Below are positions 1 to 6,255 of a DNA stretch of 28,554 bases, piece by piece. The DNA comes from DASWJQ01 sp036397095 (GTDB lineage Bacteria; Chloroflexota; Anaerolineae; Anaerolineales; E44-bin32). The position numbers were made by a program, and so were the translations under genes. Every line of letters starts with the position of its first letter. Within the stretch, counting starts at the first letter, position 1. The DNA is taken from positions 1 to 28,554 of the forward strand of contig DASWJQ010000053.1 in assembly GCA_036397095.1 (NCBI GenBank). Reading direction: 5' to 3'. The notes beneath the pieces were generated by a model that ran no database searches, had not been told where the DNA came from, and saw only the letters and a list, made by a program, of their open reading frames with translations.

Positions 1-148
1 CATGGATGTCACGGTGACCCGCACCGTCACACGCGACGGAGTCGTGATCCATGATGACGTCATTCGCACGCACTACCTGCCCTGGCGCGCCATCTACGAG
101 TATGGTCCCGGCACCGAACTGCCGGATGATGCCAACACCGAAGAATAG
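1..148 (+). CDS. VanW family protein, C-terminal fragment
   Basis: The window opens inside a gene whose frame runs from base 2 to a TAG at 146-148, giving about 48 C-terminal residues. The tail contains TVTRDGVVIHDDVIRTHY followed by LPWRAIYEYGPGT. This resembles the beta-strand tail (G5-like) that ends VanW-type secreted or membrane-anchored proteins of Chloroflexota, where the last residues before the stop typically read Y-x-P-W-x-A-I-Y-x-Y-G-P-G-T. The family is linked to the cell envelope by its relation to vancomycin-resistance accessory protein VanW, but its biochemical role is not established. The 5' part lies outside the window, so length and domain order cannot be judged. The assignment is from memory of family tails. 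Confidence 0.6.
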   Translation, partial: MDVTVTRTVTRDGVVIHDDVIRTHYLPWRAIYEYGPGTELPDDANTEE

Positions 149-165
149 CCGCCCAGCCTGCGTGC

Positions 166-171
166 TAGAAT
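166..171 (+). promoter_or_regulatory. Extended -10 promoter element (TGcTAGAAT)
   Basis: TAGAAT is preceded by TG one base upstream (163-164), the extended -10 pattern. A start near base 178 would give a short leader carrying the AGGAGG at 183-188. No good -35 is visible. The same TGnTAGAAT arrangement occurs in front of the thiolase gene (9741-9749), which supports it as a local promoter form. Confidence 0.4.
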
Positions 172-192
172 GCGGATGACTCAGGAGGCACG

Positions 193-423
193 ATGAGCGC
201 CATCAGCCAAGACCTACTCGAAATCCTACGCTGCCCTCACTGTGTCCAGGAGAAAGAGGGCTTGCTGGAGCTCGTCAAAGACAGTTGGCTCGTGTGCCAG
301 GAACCTGATTGTGGCCGCAAGTACCCGATTCGCGACGGCATCCCGGTGATGTTGATCGACGAGGGCGACAAGTGGGTCGGCACCCAAGTGGAGGCGCTTC
401 CGGTTCCACCCCCCGAAGATTGA
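193..423 (+). CDS. Trm112-like zinc ribbon protein
   Basis: A 76-residue protein of the Trm112/UPF0434 family. It has LLEILRCPHC near residues 9-17, a second metal pair in CQEPDCGRKYPIRDGIPVML, and the conserved Y-P-I-R-D-G-I-P-V-M-L block. The four cysteines (CPHC and CQEPDC) would bind one zinc. Trm112 proteins activate partner methyltransferases in eukaryotes and archaea; bacterial members are small and mostly uncharacterised, often next to methyltransferase or envelope genes. The start is well placed: AGGAGG at 183-188 lies four bases before the ATG. The HEAT-repeat gene begins two bases after the stop (TGACAATG), so the two genes are probably co-transcribed. Confidence 0.85.
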   Translation: MSAISQDLLEILRCPHCVQEKEGLLELVKDSWLVCQEPDCGRKYPIRDGIPVMLIDEGDKWVGTQVEALPVPPPED

Positions 424-425
424 CA

Positions 426-1001
426 ATGGCCTCGCTTGAGCAGCTTCTGTCGGATCTCACCTCGGGAGACGACGCTCGAGCCGAGGCTGCCGTGCCGGCC
501 CTGACCCTCCACGGGGGACCGGCCATCCACTCCCTGCGACAACTGCTAGACGCCCCGCTGGAGGACCACCGCTGGTGGGCCTGCCGTGCGCTGGCGGCCT
601 TGCCCCACGAGGCGGCCGGCGCCGGGCTCGTGCAGGCGCTGGCCAACCCATCTCTGGCCGTCCGCCAATGTGCCGCCTTGGGCTTACGTCAGCGGCCCGA
701 CCCCACGGCGATCAACCCTCTCTTGGATGCACTGCAAAACGAAGATACGCTGCTGCGGCGGCTGGCAGGCGACGCGCTGGCCGCCGCCGGCCGGCAAGCC
801 ATCCCCGGCCTGGTGCAGGCGGTCGAGCAAGGCCCGGCCGCCGTGCGCATCGAAGTGGTCCGGGCGCTGGCGAAGATGCAGCACCCCGACGCGATTGGTC
901 CGCTGTTCCGCTCGATTGACGATCCGTCTTCCTTGGTTCAGCACTGGGCGGAGGAGGGCCTCGACCGGCTGGGGATCGGCATGGCATTCTTCCAGCCCTA
1001 G
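426..1001 (+). CDS. HEAT-repeat protein
   Basis: A 191-residue protein made of repeating helix pairs with the HEAT/PBS-lyase pattern, for example AVRQCAALGLRQ, LRRLAGDALAAAG, AVRIEVVRALAKM and LVQHWAEEGLDRLG, spaced about 30 residues apart. Five to six repeats fill nearly the whole chain, with no catalytic motif, so it is probably a protein-protein scaffold. The open frame extends upstream to 309 inside the Trm112-like gene, but that part reads like out-of-frame sequence. The ATG at 426, two bases after the previous stop, is the sensible start. The exact partner is unknown; the Trm112-like neighbour is a natural candidate. Confidence 0.8.
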   Translation: MASLEQLLSDLTSGDDARAEAAVPALTLHGGPAIHSLRQLLDAPLEDHRWWACRALAALPHEAAGAGLVQALANPSLAVRQCAALGLRQRPDPTAINPLLDALQNEDTLLRRLAGDALAAAGRQAIPGLVQAVEQGPAAVRIEVVRALAKMQHPDAIGPLFRSIDDPSSLVQHWAEEGLDRLGIGMAFFQP

Positions 1002-1005
1002 ATCG

Positions 1006-1045
1006 TTCGAGCTGAGCGGCCGAGCTTTCGTCCGACACCCCAGGC
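1006..1045 (+). repeat. Copy A of a diverged ~40-bp repeat
   Basis: Starting at TTCGA, this segment matches 1725-1764 at about 29 of 40 positions by eye, including an uninterrupted AGCGGCC and ACACCC. It lies just 3' of the minus-strand gene at 1133-1651. In the + strand both copies can be read as F-E-L-S-G-x-x-F-x-x-H-P, with several differences at third codon positions, so it may be relic coding sequence rather than a structured site. Confidence 0.5.
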
Positions 1046-1132
1046 TGCCGACGCACCTGCCGGGGCTGTCAACCAGCAACCCAGCCCGCGGGAGCCTGCC
1101 AAGTGTGCCGCAGCAGTTGCTCGCGCCGGGCG

Positions 1133-1651
1133 TCAGTCAGCAGACAGATCCATCTTGCTTTCATTGATACGAGTAAATTCATTGGTTATGAAGCAGGCCC
1201 ACTCCTTCTCAGGCCCGGCCAAATCGAAAGTTTCTCGAAAGCTGTCCTCGGACGTCACCTGCAAGATCGTACGTGCGCGCCAACCAGGTGAGATGTTTTC
1301 AATTGATTCGGTGACAAAGACGAGTTCCGACGACATGTCGGCTGGAGGTTGCAGGACGTATTGGTTGACATACCCCTCGTTGTGGAACTCCCTCATGACA
1401 AAGAGATTCCTGGCCTTGTCGTAGCTGATGAGGCCCACATCTTCGTGCACTTCGCCGGATTGATTGGCCTGCTGAGGTGGATACTCAGAGCGATTCTTAA
1501 CCTGAATGAACTGGCCCCCGAGGACAACCTCATAGGTTCTCTCTACTGTTCCGTCACCCACCTTTCCTGAAGCCTTACCTATCCATCGGCCGAGAAGGTG
1601 CTGAAACGGCCCCCACCGACCTACTGGATCTGGAGAAGAATTCGCCGACAT
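1133..1651 (-). CDS. Heme-binding beta-barrel (nitrobindin/THAP4-like) family protein
   Basis: 172 residues. The chain opens with a short polar tail and then FQHLLGRWIGKASGKV, continues with VERTYEVVLGGQFIQVKNRSEYPP, and has the block GEVHEDVGLISYDKARNLFVMREFHNEGYVNQYVL. This G-x-W-x-G start followed by antiparallel strands fits a single small lipocalin-like beta-barrel of the DUF1794/nitrobindin or DUF1579 type. Such proteins bind heme or small hydrophobic ligands; the function here is not known. GC content and codon use are visibly lower than in neighbouring genes, suggesting transfer. Its 3' flank carries repeat copy A (1006-1045). The ATG at 1649-1651 is the chosen start; no strong ribosome-binding site is seen. 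Confidence 0.6.
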   Translation of the reverse strand: MSANSSPDPVGRWGPFQHLLGRWIGKASGKVGDGTVERTYEVVLGGQFIQVKNRSEYPPQQANQSGEVHEDVGLISYDKARNLFVMREFHNEGYVNQYVLQPPADMSSELVFVTESIENISPGWRARTILQVTSEDSFRETFDLAGPEKEWACFITNEFTRINESKMDLSAD

Positions 1652-1724
1652 TTAACATCCCCCGGGGTCAACCCGAGCCTATGTAGTGGGACGCAGAATG
1701 CTTAGCCCGAAGCTGGCAGATGCA

Positions 1725-1764
1725 TTCGAACTTAGCGGCCATCCATTCATCTTACACCCAAAGC
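1725..1764 (+). repeat. Copy B of a diverged ~40-bp repeat
   Basis: Partner of 1006-1045, with about 29 of 40 matches by eye. It lies in the 264-base gap (1652-1915) immediately 3' of the minus-strand DUF1801 gene. The rest of that gap holds no recognisable gene: a 92-codon + strand open frame at 1686-1964 contains the repeat but has no recognisable family or ribosome-binding site. A CCCCGGGGTC segment near 1663 resembles the palindromes listed elsewhere. Confidence 0.5.
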
Positions 1765-1915
1765 CCTCGTACTGCCCAGCCGAACGCACCAAGGGCAATC
1801 GCGTCCTGCGGGAGCCGCACCTAGCCTGTCGAGGTATAGCTTTTACCCAGACCGCAGCTCGCCCGACATGCCAGGCGGAAGCGTGGCACGTCCAATCTGC
1901 CGGTGCTGATGAGGG

Positions 1916-2305
1916 TTATTTCAGCCGTTCCAGGTGGCCTTTGCGTCGAACGATGTTCTTGTAGTCCCACTGGATGTCGCGAGACTTCACCAGCCATGTG
2001 CTCAGAACCCGCGTGTCCACCTCTTCCGCCGACGTGTAGCGGGCTTCGGCGGCCTTGAAGCTACCTTCGGTCGAAAGGCCTGCCTCTTCGAAGGATTGAC
2101 CGCTCCAGAAGAGGAGGCGGACGCAGTCCTTGAGCTTGCTGTACCCAACGATCGGGTTGCCTTCCAAGAACCATACGGGATGGCCGTGCCAGATCTTGTT
2201 TTCCGCCTCCGGCAATCCTTGGTCGATTTTGCGTGCCAAGAGGTCACAGATCTCCCGATCTTGTGGAGCCAGGGCCTGGTTGTATTCCCGTACTTCTGAC
2301 TTCAT
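1916..2305 (-). CDS. DUF1801 domain protein
   Basis: 129 residues starting MKSEVREYNQALAP, with the DUF1801 (YdhG-like) features LPEAENKIWHGHPVWFLEG and a following PIVGYSKLKDCVRLLFWSG. Members are small single-domain alpha/beta proteins, often annotated as iron-chaperone-like, without settled function. The frame is open to 2389, but the ATG at 2303-2305 is preceded by AAAGGAAAGGAA at ribosome-binding distance and matches the family start. Like the gene at 1133-1651 it sits alone on the minus strand with a repeat copy on its 3' side, which looks like two successive small insertions of the same kind. Confidence 0.75.
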   Translation of the reverse strand: MKSEVREYNQALAPQDREICDLLARKIDQGLPEAENKIWHGHPVWFLEGNPIVGYSKLKDCVRLLFWSGQSFEEAGLSTEGSFKAAEARYTSAEEVDTRVLSTWLVKSRDIQWDYKNIVRRKGHLERLK

Positions 2306-2392
2306 CCCAGGTTCCTTTCCTTTGGCCAGCCGGTAGATCGTTCTTAACCGGTCCTTGGACGGATGCCACTTGCATTGGCCAGGCAGCAAAAT

Positions 2393-2803
2393 CTATCGGC
2401 CAGCCGGCTCCCTGGCTGAGCCGAGCCCGCCTGCGCTGGCACCAATATGCACAATGTCGAGGTCCTGCGCGTCCCGATCGCGTTTGGCCCGGCCGGTCAA
2501 TCCGACGACCAGATCCTCGGCGCCGGCCCCTCCGACTTCGTCCGGCCCGACGTACGTCAGGATGTCTTCGTGATGGCAGGTTACGATCCAGCCCGCCGCT
2601 CCCGAGGCCTCGAACACATTGAAATCTCCGGCCGGCGTTCCCACATGGACCCGGCCCCAAGAACGCATCAAGTCCAACGCCTTTTGCGCGGGCTCGGCCG
2701 ACTCGTGCGGCAGCTTGACTACCGTCCCATGGCGGAACAAGACCCAGGCGACCCGCTCACCCGCCAGGAGCCGGCGCCATATTTCGATCAGCTCATCGGA
2801 CAT
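2393..2803 (-). CDS. Conserved hypothetical protein
   Basis: 136 residues with no family I can name. The sequence has W-V-L-F-R-H-G-T-V-V-K-L near residues 20-31, then WGRVHVGTPAGDFNV, GWIVTCHHEDILTYVGPDE and LVVGLTGRAKRDRDAQDLDIVHIG. I recall similar proteins in Anaerolineae, which supports it as real. It appears soluble, with an alternating alpha/beta pattern. It is the last gene of the serS - DUF456 series: its ATG lies about 20 bases after the DUF456 stop, so it should be co-transcribed and fall under the serS T-box. The C-terminal 15 residues (ASAGGLGSAREPAGR) look disordered. Confidence 0.6.
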   Translation of the reverse strand: MSDELIEIWRRLLAGERVAWVLFRHGTVVKLPHESAEPAQKALDLMRSWGRVHVGTPAGDFNVFEASGAAGWIVTCHHEDILTYVGPDEVGGAGAEDLVVGLTGRAKRDRDAQDLDIVHIGASAGGLGSAREPAGR

Positions 2804-2822
2804 TGTGGTAGTCCCCGACCGA

Positions 2823-3317
2823 CTAGCCGGCCTCCGTCACCACCCACACAATCCACAACCCGACCATCCCTAGCGCCAACACGACCTTCAGCCCAAAGCC
2901 GAGGCCGAAACCGACGCCCATGCCCAGCATCCCCTGGGCCGCCTTGCGGCTGTCCTTCAAGCGCCACCATTCAACAAGAAAGGTGCCAAGTAACAAGCCG
3001 ATCACGCCACCAATCGGACTGAAGAACACCAGGCCGATGGCGCCCAGCAGCAGGCCGCCGGCGATCCCAAAGAACGAGGCGCCGCCGACGCGCGCCCCGA
3101 CCCCGCTGCCCCAGATCTCGGCAGCGGCCGCCGCCAGCGCCAACAGCGTGATCCCTGCAAACAGATAGGGTCCGGCGCTCCCCCAACCGGCAAGCAAGCC
3201 ATAGCCCAAGGCCGCCAGCCAGATCAAAGCCACATCCGGGATGATCGGCGCGATCAAGCCAATCAAACCCAACAGCATGACGGCACCGGCCAGCAGGGTG
3301 ATGCCGGTCTCAGCCAT
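2823..3317 (-). CDS. DUF456 family membrane protein
   Basis: 164 residues, almost wholly hydrophobic, with about five membrane segments. The glycine-rich pattern GGASFFGIAGGLLLGAIGLVF-x-x-PIGGVIGLLLGTFLVEW is characteristic of DUF456, a family of small multi-spanning proteins of unknown function. The N-terminal LLGLIGLIAPIIPDVALIWL also fits. The ATG (3315-3317) overlaps the end of serS by eight bases (ATGGCTGA), so translation is probably coupled and the gene should respond to the same serine T-box. Nothing in the sequence explains a link to serine supply. Confidence 0.85.
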   Translation of the reverse strand: MAETGITLLAGAVMLLGLIGLIAPIIPDVALIWLAALGYGLLAGWGSAGPYLFAGITLLALAAAAAEIWGSGVGARVGGASFFGIAGGLLLGAIGLVFFSPIGGVIGLLLGTFLVEWWRLKDSRKAAQGMLGMGVGFGLGFGLKVVLALGMVGLWIVWVVTEAG

Positions 3318-4599
3318 CGGCGGCCTCGATCAATTCCTGGCCAGCCATGTACGGCCGCAGCACGTCGGGAATGACAACCGATCCATCCGCCTGCTGGTAG
3401 TTCTCAAGGACGGCGATCACCGTTCGCGGCAGCGCCAGCCCGGACCCGTTCAGCGTGTGCACGAACTGCGGACGGGCGTCCGGCTCGGGTCGGTAGCGAA
3501 TGTTGGCCCGCCGCGCCTGGAAGGCCTCACAGTTGGAGCACGAGCTGACCTCGAGCCACTCGCCACAGCCAGGCGCCCACATCTCCAGGTCGTACTTCTT
3601 GGCCGCCGTGAACCCCAAATCCCCGGTCACCATCTCGACCACGCGGTACGGGACTTCAAGGCGTTTACAGATGTCCTCTGCATCGGCCAGCAAGGATTCA
3701 AGTTCATCGTACGAGGTCTCGGGTGACGTGAACTTGTACATTTCCACCTTGTCGAACTGATGGCCGCGCTTGATGCCGCGAACATCGCGCCCAGCCGAGA
3801 ACTTCTCGCGCCGGAAGCAAGGTGTGAACGCGACGTAGCGCTTGGGCAGCTGGTCGGCGTCCAGGATCTCGCCCCGGTGCAGATTGGTCAGCGGGATCTC
3901 GGCCGTCCCAATAAGCCACAGGTCGTCTTCGGCATCGCGATAGATGTTGTCGCGAAACTTGGGTAGTTGGCCAGCGCCCCACATCGCCTCTTCCTTGACG
4001 ATGAATGGGGGATAGACCTCGGTGTAGCCGTGGTCCTGCACATGCACATCCAGCATCCAGTTGATGAGCGCCCGCTGCAGGCGTGAGCCGGCGCCCAGCA
4101 TCACATAGAACCGGCTGCCCGAAAGTTTGACCCCGCGCTCGAAGTCGAGGATGCCCAGGGCTGGGCCAAGGTCCCAGTGGGGTTGCGGTTCGAAGCCCAT
4201 TTCCTTGGCGGTCACCGGCTCCCCTTGCGTTCGCACGACCCGGTTCTCGCGCTCGTCGGCGCCAACCGGGACGCTGTCATGCGGCAGGTTGGGAACCTGG
4301 TAGAGCGCCTGCTCCAGGGCGGCTTCGACCGAGCGCAGTTCTTGCTCGAGTTCGCCGATCCGGTCATTCACCTGGCGCACTGCCTCGATCAACGGCTGGC
4401 GCTCGGCTTGATCCTGGATCGCGCCGATCTGTTCCGAACGTGTATTACGCTCGTGGCGCAGCCCTTCGACCTCTTGCAGCAGCGCACGTCGCTGTTCATC
4501 GAGCGCCAGGATTTCGTCGATCGGCGCCTCCGCACCCAGCTTCTGCAGACCGGCGCGGACCTGGTCTGGGTCTTCGCGGATCATTCGTAGATCGAGCAC
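3310..4599 (-). CDS. serS: Seryl-tRNA synthetase
   Basis: Charges tRNA-Ser with serine in the cytoplasm. The N-terminal coiled-coil arm covers roughly residues 25-105 (repeated E/L/R-rich heptads). The class II core carries motif 2 in CFRREKFSAGRDVRGIKRGHQF, the serine/adenylate region TGDLGFTAAKKYDLEMW, SSCSNCEAFQARR, and motif 3 near LNGSGLALPRTVIAVLENYQ. Length (429) is normal for the family. I choose a GTG start at 4597-4599 because AGGAGG then lies six bases upstream and the protein begins with LDLRMIRED, the usual family start; the ATG at 4603-4605 would abut the AGGAGG with no spacing. The gene is preceded by a complete T-box leader and heads an operon with the DUF456 gene. Confidence 0.96.
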   Translation of the reverse strand: MLDLRMIREDPDQVRAGLQKLGAEAPIDEILALDEQRRALLQEVEGLRHERNTRSEQIGAIQDQAERQPLIEAVRQVNDRIGELEQELRSVEAALEQALYQVPNLPHDSVPVGADERENRVVRTQGEPVTAKEMGFEPQPHWDLGPALGILDFERGVKLSGSRFYVMLGAGSRLQRALINWMLDVHVQDHGYTEVYPPFIVKEEAMWGAGQLPKFRDNIYRDAEDDLWLIGTAEIPLTNLHRGEILDADQLPKRYVAFTPCFRREKFSAGRDVRGIKRGHQFDKVEMYKFTSPETSYDELESLLADAEDICKRLEVPYRVVEMVTGDLGFTAAKKYDLEMWAPGCGEWLEVSSCSNCEAFQARRANIRYRPEPDARPQFVHTLNGSGLALPRTVIAVLENYQQADGSVVIPDVLRPYMAGQELIEAADG

Positions 4600-4611
4600 T
4601 GTCATCCTCCT

Positions 4612-4653
4612 GGCAACAACAAAGCGCCCCCACTGTTGCAGGACGAGGGGCGC
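4612..4653 (-). terminator. T-box-controlled intrinsic terminator of serS leader
   Basis: On the minus strand GCGCCCC (4653-4647) can pair with GGGGCGC (4630-4624) around a 16-base loop, followed by the T-rich TTTGTTGTT. The 5' arm directly abuts the T-box sequence, so formation of the antiterminator would compete with this hairpin. That places control at transcription rather than at ribosome access. The hairpin ends just upstream of the serS AGGAGG. Confidence 0.85.
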
Positions 4654-4885
4654 TCGTGGTGCCACCTGCATTCGCCGTCGCCGACGGCCTCAACTCGCGT
4701 TATCGGGCGAACCCGGCCCCCTTATGGCTACGGCCTCTGCGGGGGCGGCGCGTCCTGATGGGACGGTGGAGGGGATTGGCATCGGGCCCGGGCCGCCTCG
4801 CAGCAGCCGGCGGCTTTCTGGTTCGCGGGCAGGGACGCTACTGGTCTCCACGCACGCCGGAGGCAATGCCTCCTCATTTTCGTTT
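4612..4885 (-). ncRNA. T-box riboswitch (serine), serS leader
   Basis: The leader senses uncharged tRNA-Ser. Reading the minus strand, the T-box core AATGCAGGTGGCACCACG lies at about 4673-4656; its UGGC bulge would pair with a GCCA tRNA end, and tRNA-Ser carries a G discriminator. In stem I, GTGGAG (4851-4846) pairs with CTCCAC (4771-4766) and GCGTC (4838-4834) with GATGC. Between them are AGTA (4842-4839) on the 5' side and CAATCCC on the 3' side, which places a UCC serine specifier at 4775-4773. The upper stem-I motif AGAAAGCCGCCGGCTGCTGC is also present. A terminator follows. Both tRNA contacts therefore agree with the downstream gene. Confidence 0.93.
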
Positions 4886-4891
4886 GACTCC

Positions 4892-4897
4892 ATTATA
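4892..4897 (-). promoter_or_regulatory. -10 element of the serS T-box transcript
   Basis: A perfect TATAAT on the minus strand, giving a predicted start near 4885, just upstream of the first T-box stem. No convincing -35 hexamer is found 16-18 bases upstream. Confidence 0.55.
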
Positions 4898-4975
4898 GAC
4901 CAGGTGGCAAGCGGCCTAGGCACGCCGCGACCAGCGATCGACAATGAGTATGCATCCTCGAGGTTACCAGCTACT

Positions 4976-5045
4976 CGACCCCTGGGGTCGAAGTGAAAAA
5001 GCTTGGCGCTAAAGATGCCTCACACGGAGCCCGGGGGTCGAAGTG
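4976..5045. repeat. Pair of GACCCC/GGGGTC palindromic elements
   Basis: CGACCCCTGGGGTCG (4976-4990) is a perfect inverted repeat with a one-base centre. A second, half-conserved copy, CCGGGGGTCGAAGTGA, follows 50 bases later (5031-5045); both share GGGGTCGAAGTGA. The remainder of 4898-5111, between the serS promoter and the next gene, shows no coding sequence. Similar elements occur at 22925-22985 and 24234-24266. Confidence 0.6.
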
Positions 5046-5111
5046 AGGTATGGCCGATTATCCAGGTCGCTAGAGCTCACCGGCTTGCTGCGCCCCCAGC
5101 CCGCGGTTAGT

Positions 5112-6209
5112 ATGACGCCCAACATGGACCCTATCCTCCGCCTGCTCGCCTTCGTCGTTGGTGCGGCCCTAGTGGTTTCCACGTTGAACGCCGCCATCCA
5201 AACCTTTATCTTGCCGCGCGGCGCCAATGTCTGGCTGACCCGCTGGGTATTCCTGTCGATCTTCGGCTTATTTCGCTGGCGGGCGAGCCGCACAACCACG
5301 TATGCCGACCAGGACGGGGTGATGGCCATGTTTGCGCCAACCGCCCTGTTCCTGCTTCCCGGAGCCTGGGCCGTTATCGTGACGCTGGGCTACAGTGCCA
5401 TGTACTGGGCCCTGGGCGTCGAGCCATGGTTTGAGGCCTTCCGTGTCAGCGGTTCGTCGTTGCTGACACTGGGCTTCGCCCCGGTCTCGGCGCCCTTTCA
5501 GACAGTGCTGGCTTTCAGCGAAGCCACCATCGGTCTGGGACTGATCGCCTTGCTGATTGCCTACCTGCCGGCCATCTACGCCGCCTTCTCGCGGCGCGAG
5601 ACGGCGGTGGCCTTGCTCGAGGTCCGGGCCGGCGCGCCCCCATCGGCCATCACCATGTTCGAGCGGGCCCACCGCCTGGATCGGCTGCACCAGCTCGGTG
5701 AGGTCTGGGTTGGCTGGGAGACCTGGTTCACGGAGATCGAGGAATCGCACACTTCGCTTACGGCGCTCGTCTTCTTCCGCTCGCCGCAGGCCGGCCGGTC
5801 GTGGGTCACGGCCGCCGGTGCCGTGCTCGACGCCGCCGCCCTGGCCGCCTCGACGCTTGATGTCCCGCGCGATGTGCGCGCCGACCTGTGCATCCGCAGC
5901 GGCTACCTGGCCCTGCGCAGCATTGCCGACTTCTTCCGCATTAGCTACAACCCGAACCCCCAGCCGGATGATCCCATCAGCATCGACCGCAGCGAGTTCG
6001 ATCACGCCTACCAGCAGTTGGCTGCAGCCGGTCTGCCACTCAAGCCCGATCGGGACCAAGCCTGGCGCGACTATGCCGGTTGGCGCGTCAACTACGACAC
6101 CGTGCTGCTGTCGCTGGCCGCCCTGACGATGGCACCCTATGCGCCGTGGGTCTCCGATCGCTCCCTGCGCGACCAGCCGCTTTCGGCCGCGCCGTGGCGG
6201 GGTAGCTAG
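5112..6209 (+). CDS. Ion-channel-like integral membrane protein
   Basis: 365 residues from the ATG at 5112. Hydrophobic segments lie at about residues 8-34, 73-101 and 127-158. Between the last two is VSGSSLLTLGF (about 113-122), in the place where two-helix potassium channels carry the pore helix and filter. The following segment ends in LPAIYAAFSRRE, a pattern I associate with bacterial two-pore-domain/Ion_trans_2-like proteins. The filter is degenerate (TLGF instead of TVGYG), so potassium selectivity is not supported. The remaining 200 residues form a soluble, mostly helical cytoplasmic domain of unknown type. An upstream ATG at 5043 is in frame but its extra 23 residues look like intergenic sequence; no strong ribosome-binding site is present at either start. 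Confidence 0.6.
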   Translation: MTPNMDPILRLLAFVVGAALVVSTLNAAIQTFILPRGANVWLTRWVFLSIFGLFRWRASRTTTYADQDGVMAMFAPTALFLLPGAWAVIVTLGYSAMYWALGVEPWFEAFRVSGSSLLTLGFAPVSAPFQTVLAFSEATIGLGLIALLIAYLPAIYAAFSRRETAVALLEVRAGAPPSAITMFERAHRLDRLHQLGEVWVGWETWFTEIEESHTSLTALVFFRSPQAGRSWVTAAGAVLDAAALAASTLDVPRDVRADLCIRSGYLALRSIADFFRISYNPNPQPDDPISIDRSEFDHAYQQLAAAGLPLKPDRDQAWRDYAGWRVNYDTVLLSLAALTMAPYAPWVSDRSLRDQPLSAAPWRGS

Positions 6210-6255
6210 GGACGATCCGGAACATGGCCGGGGCCTAAGATTGTACACTCGCAGG

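Noticed and set aside
309..425. Upstream extension of the HEAT-repeat frame (ATG at 309)
   Set aside because: It lies inside the Trm112-like gene in another frame, shows no repeat character, and the ATG at 426 is placed for translational coupling.
1075..1121. AGCAAC...GTTGCT inverted pair considered as an integron attC site
   Set aside because: The 7-base core boxes do not match the attC consensus and no equivalent pair is found near repeat copy B.
2233..3022. Long + strand open frames opposite the DUF456 and hypothetical genes
   Set aside because: Arg/Pro/Ser-rich translations typical of high-GC antisense frames; the minus-strand genes have recognisable family patterns.
5268..6248. A 326-codon minus-strand frame opposite the channel-like gene
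   Set aside because: Composition is Gly/Arg/Gln-rich with no membrane or domain pattern, while the + strand frame has clear membrane segments.
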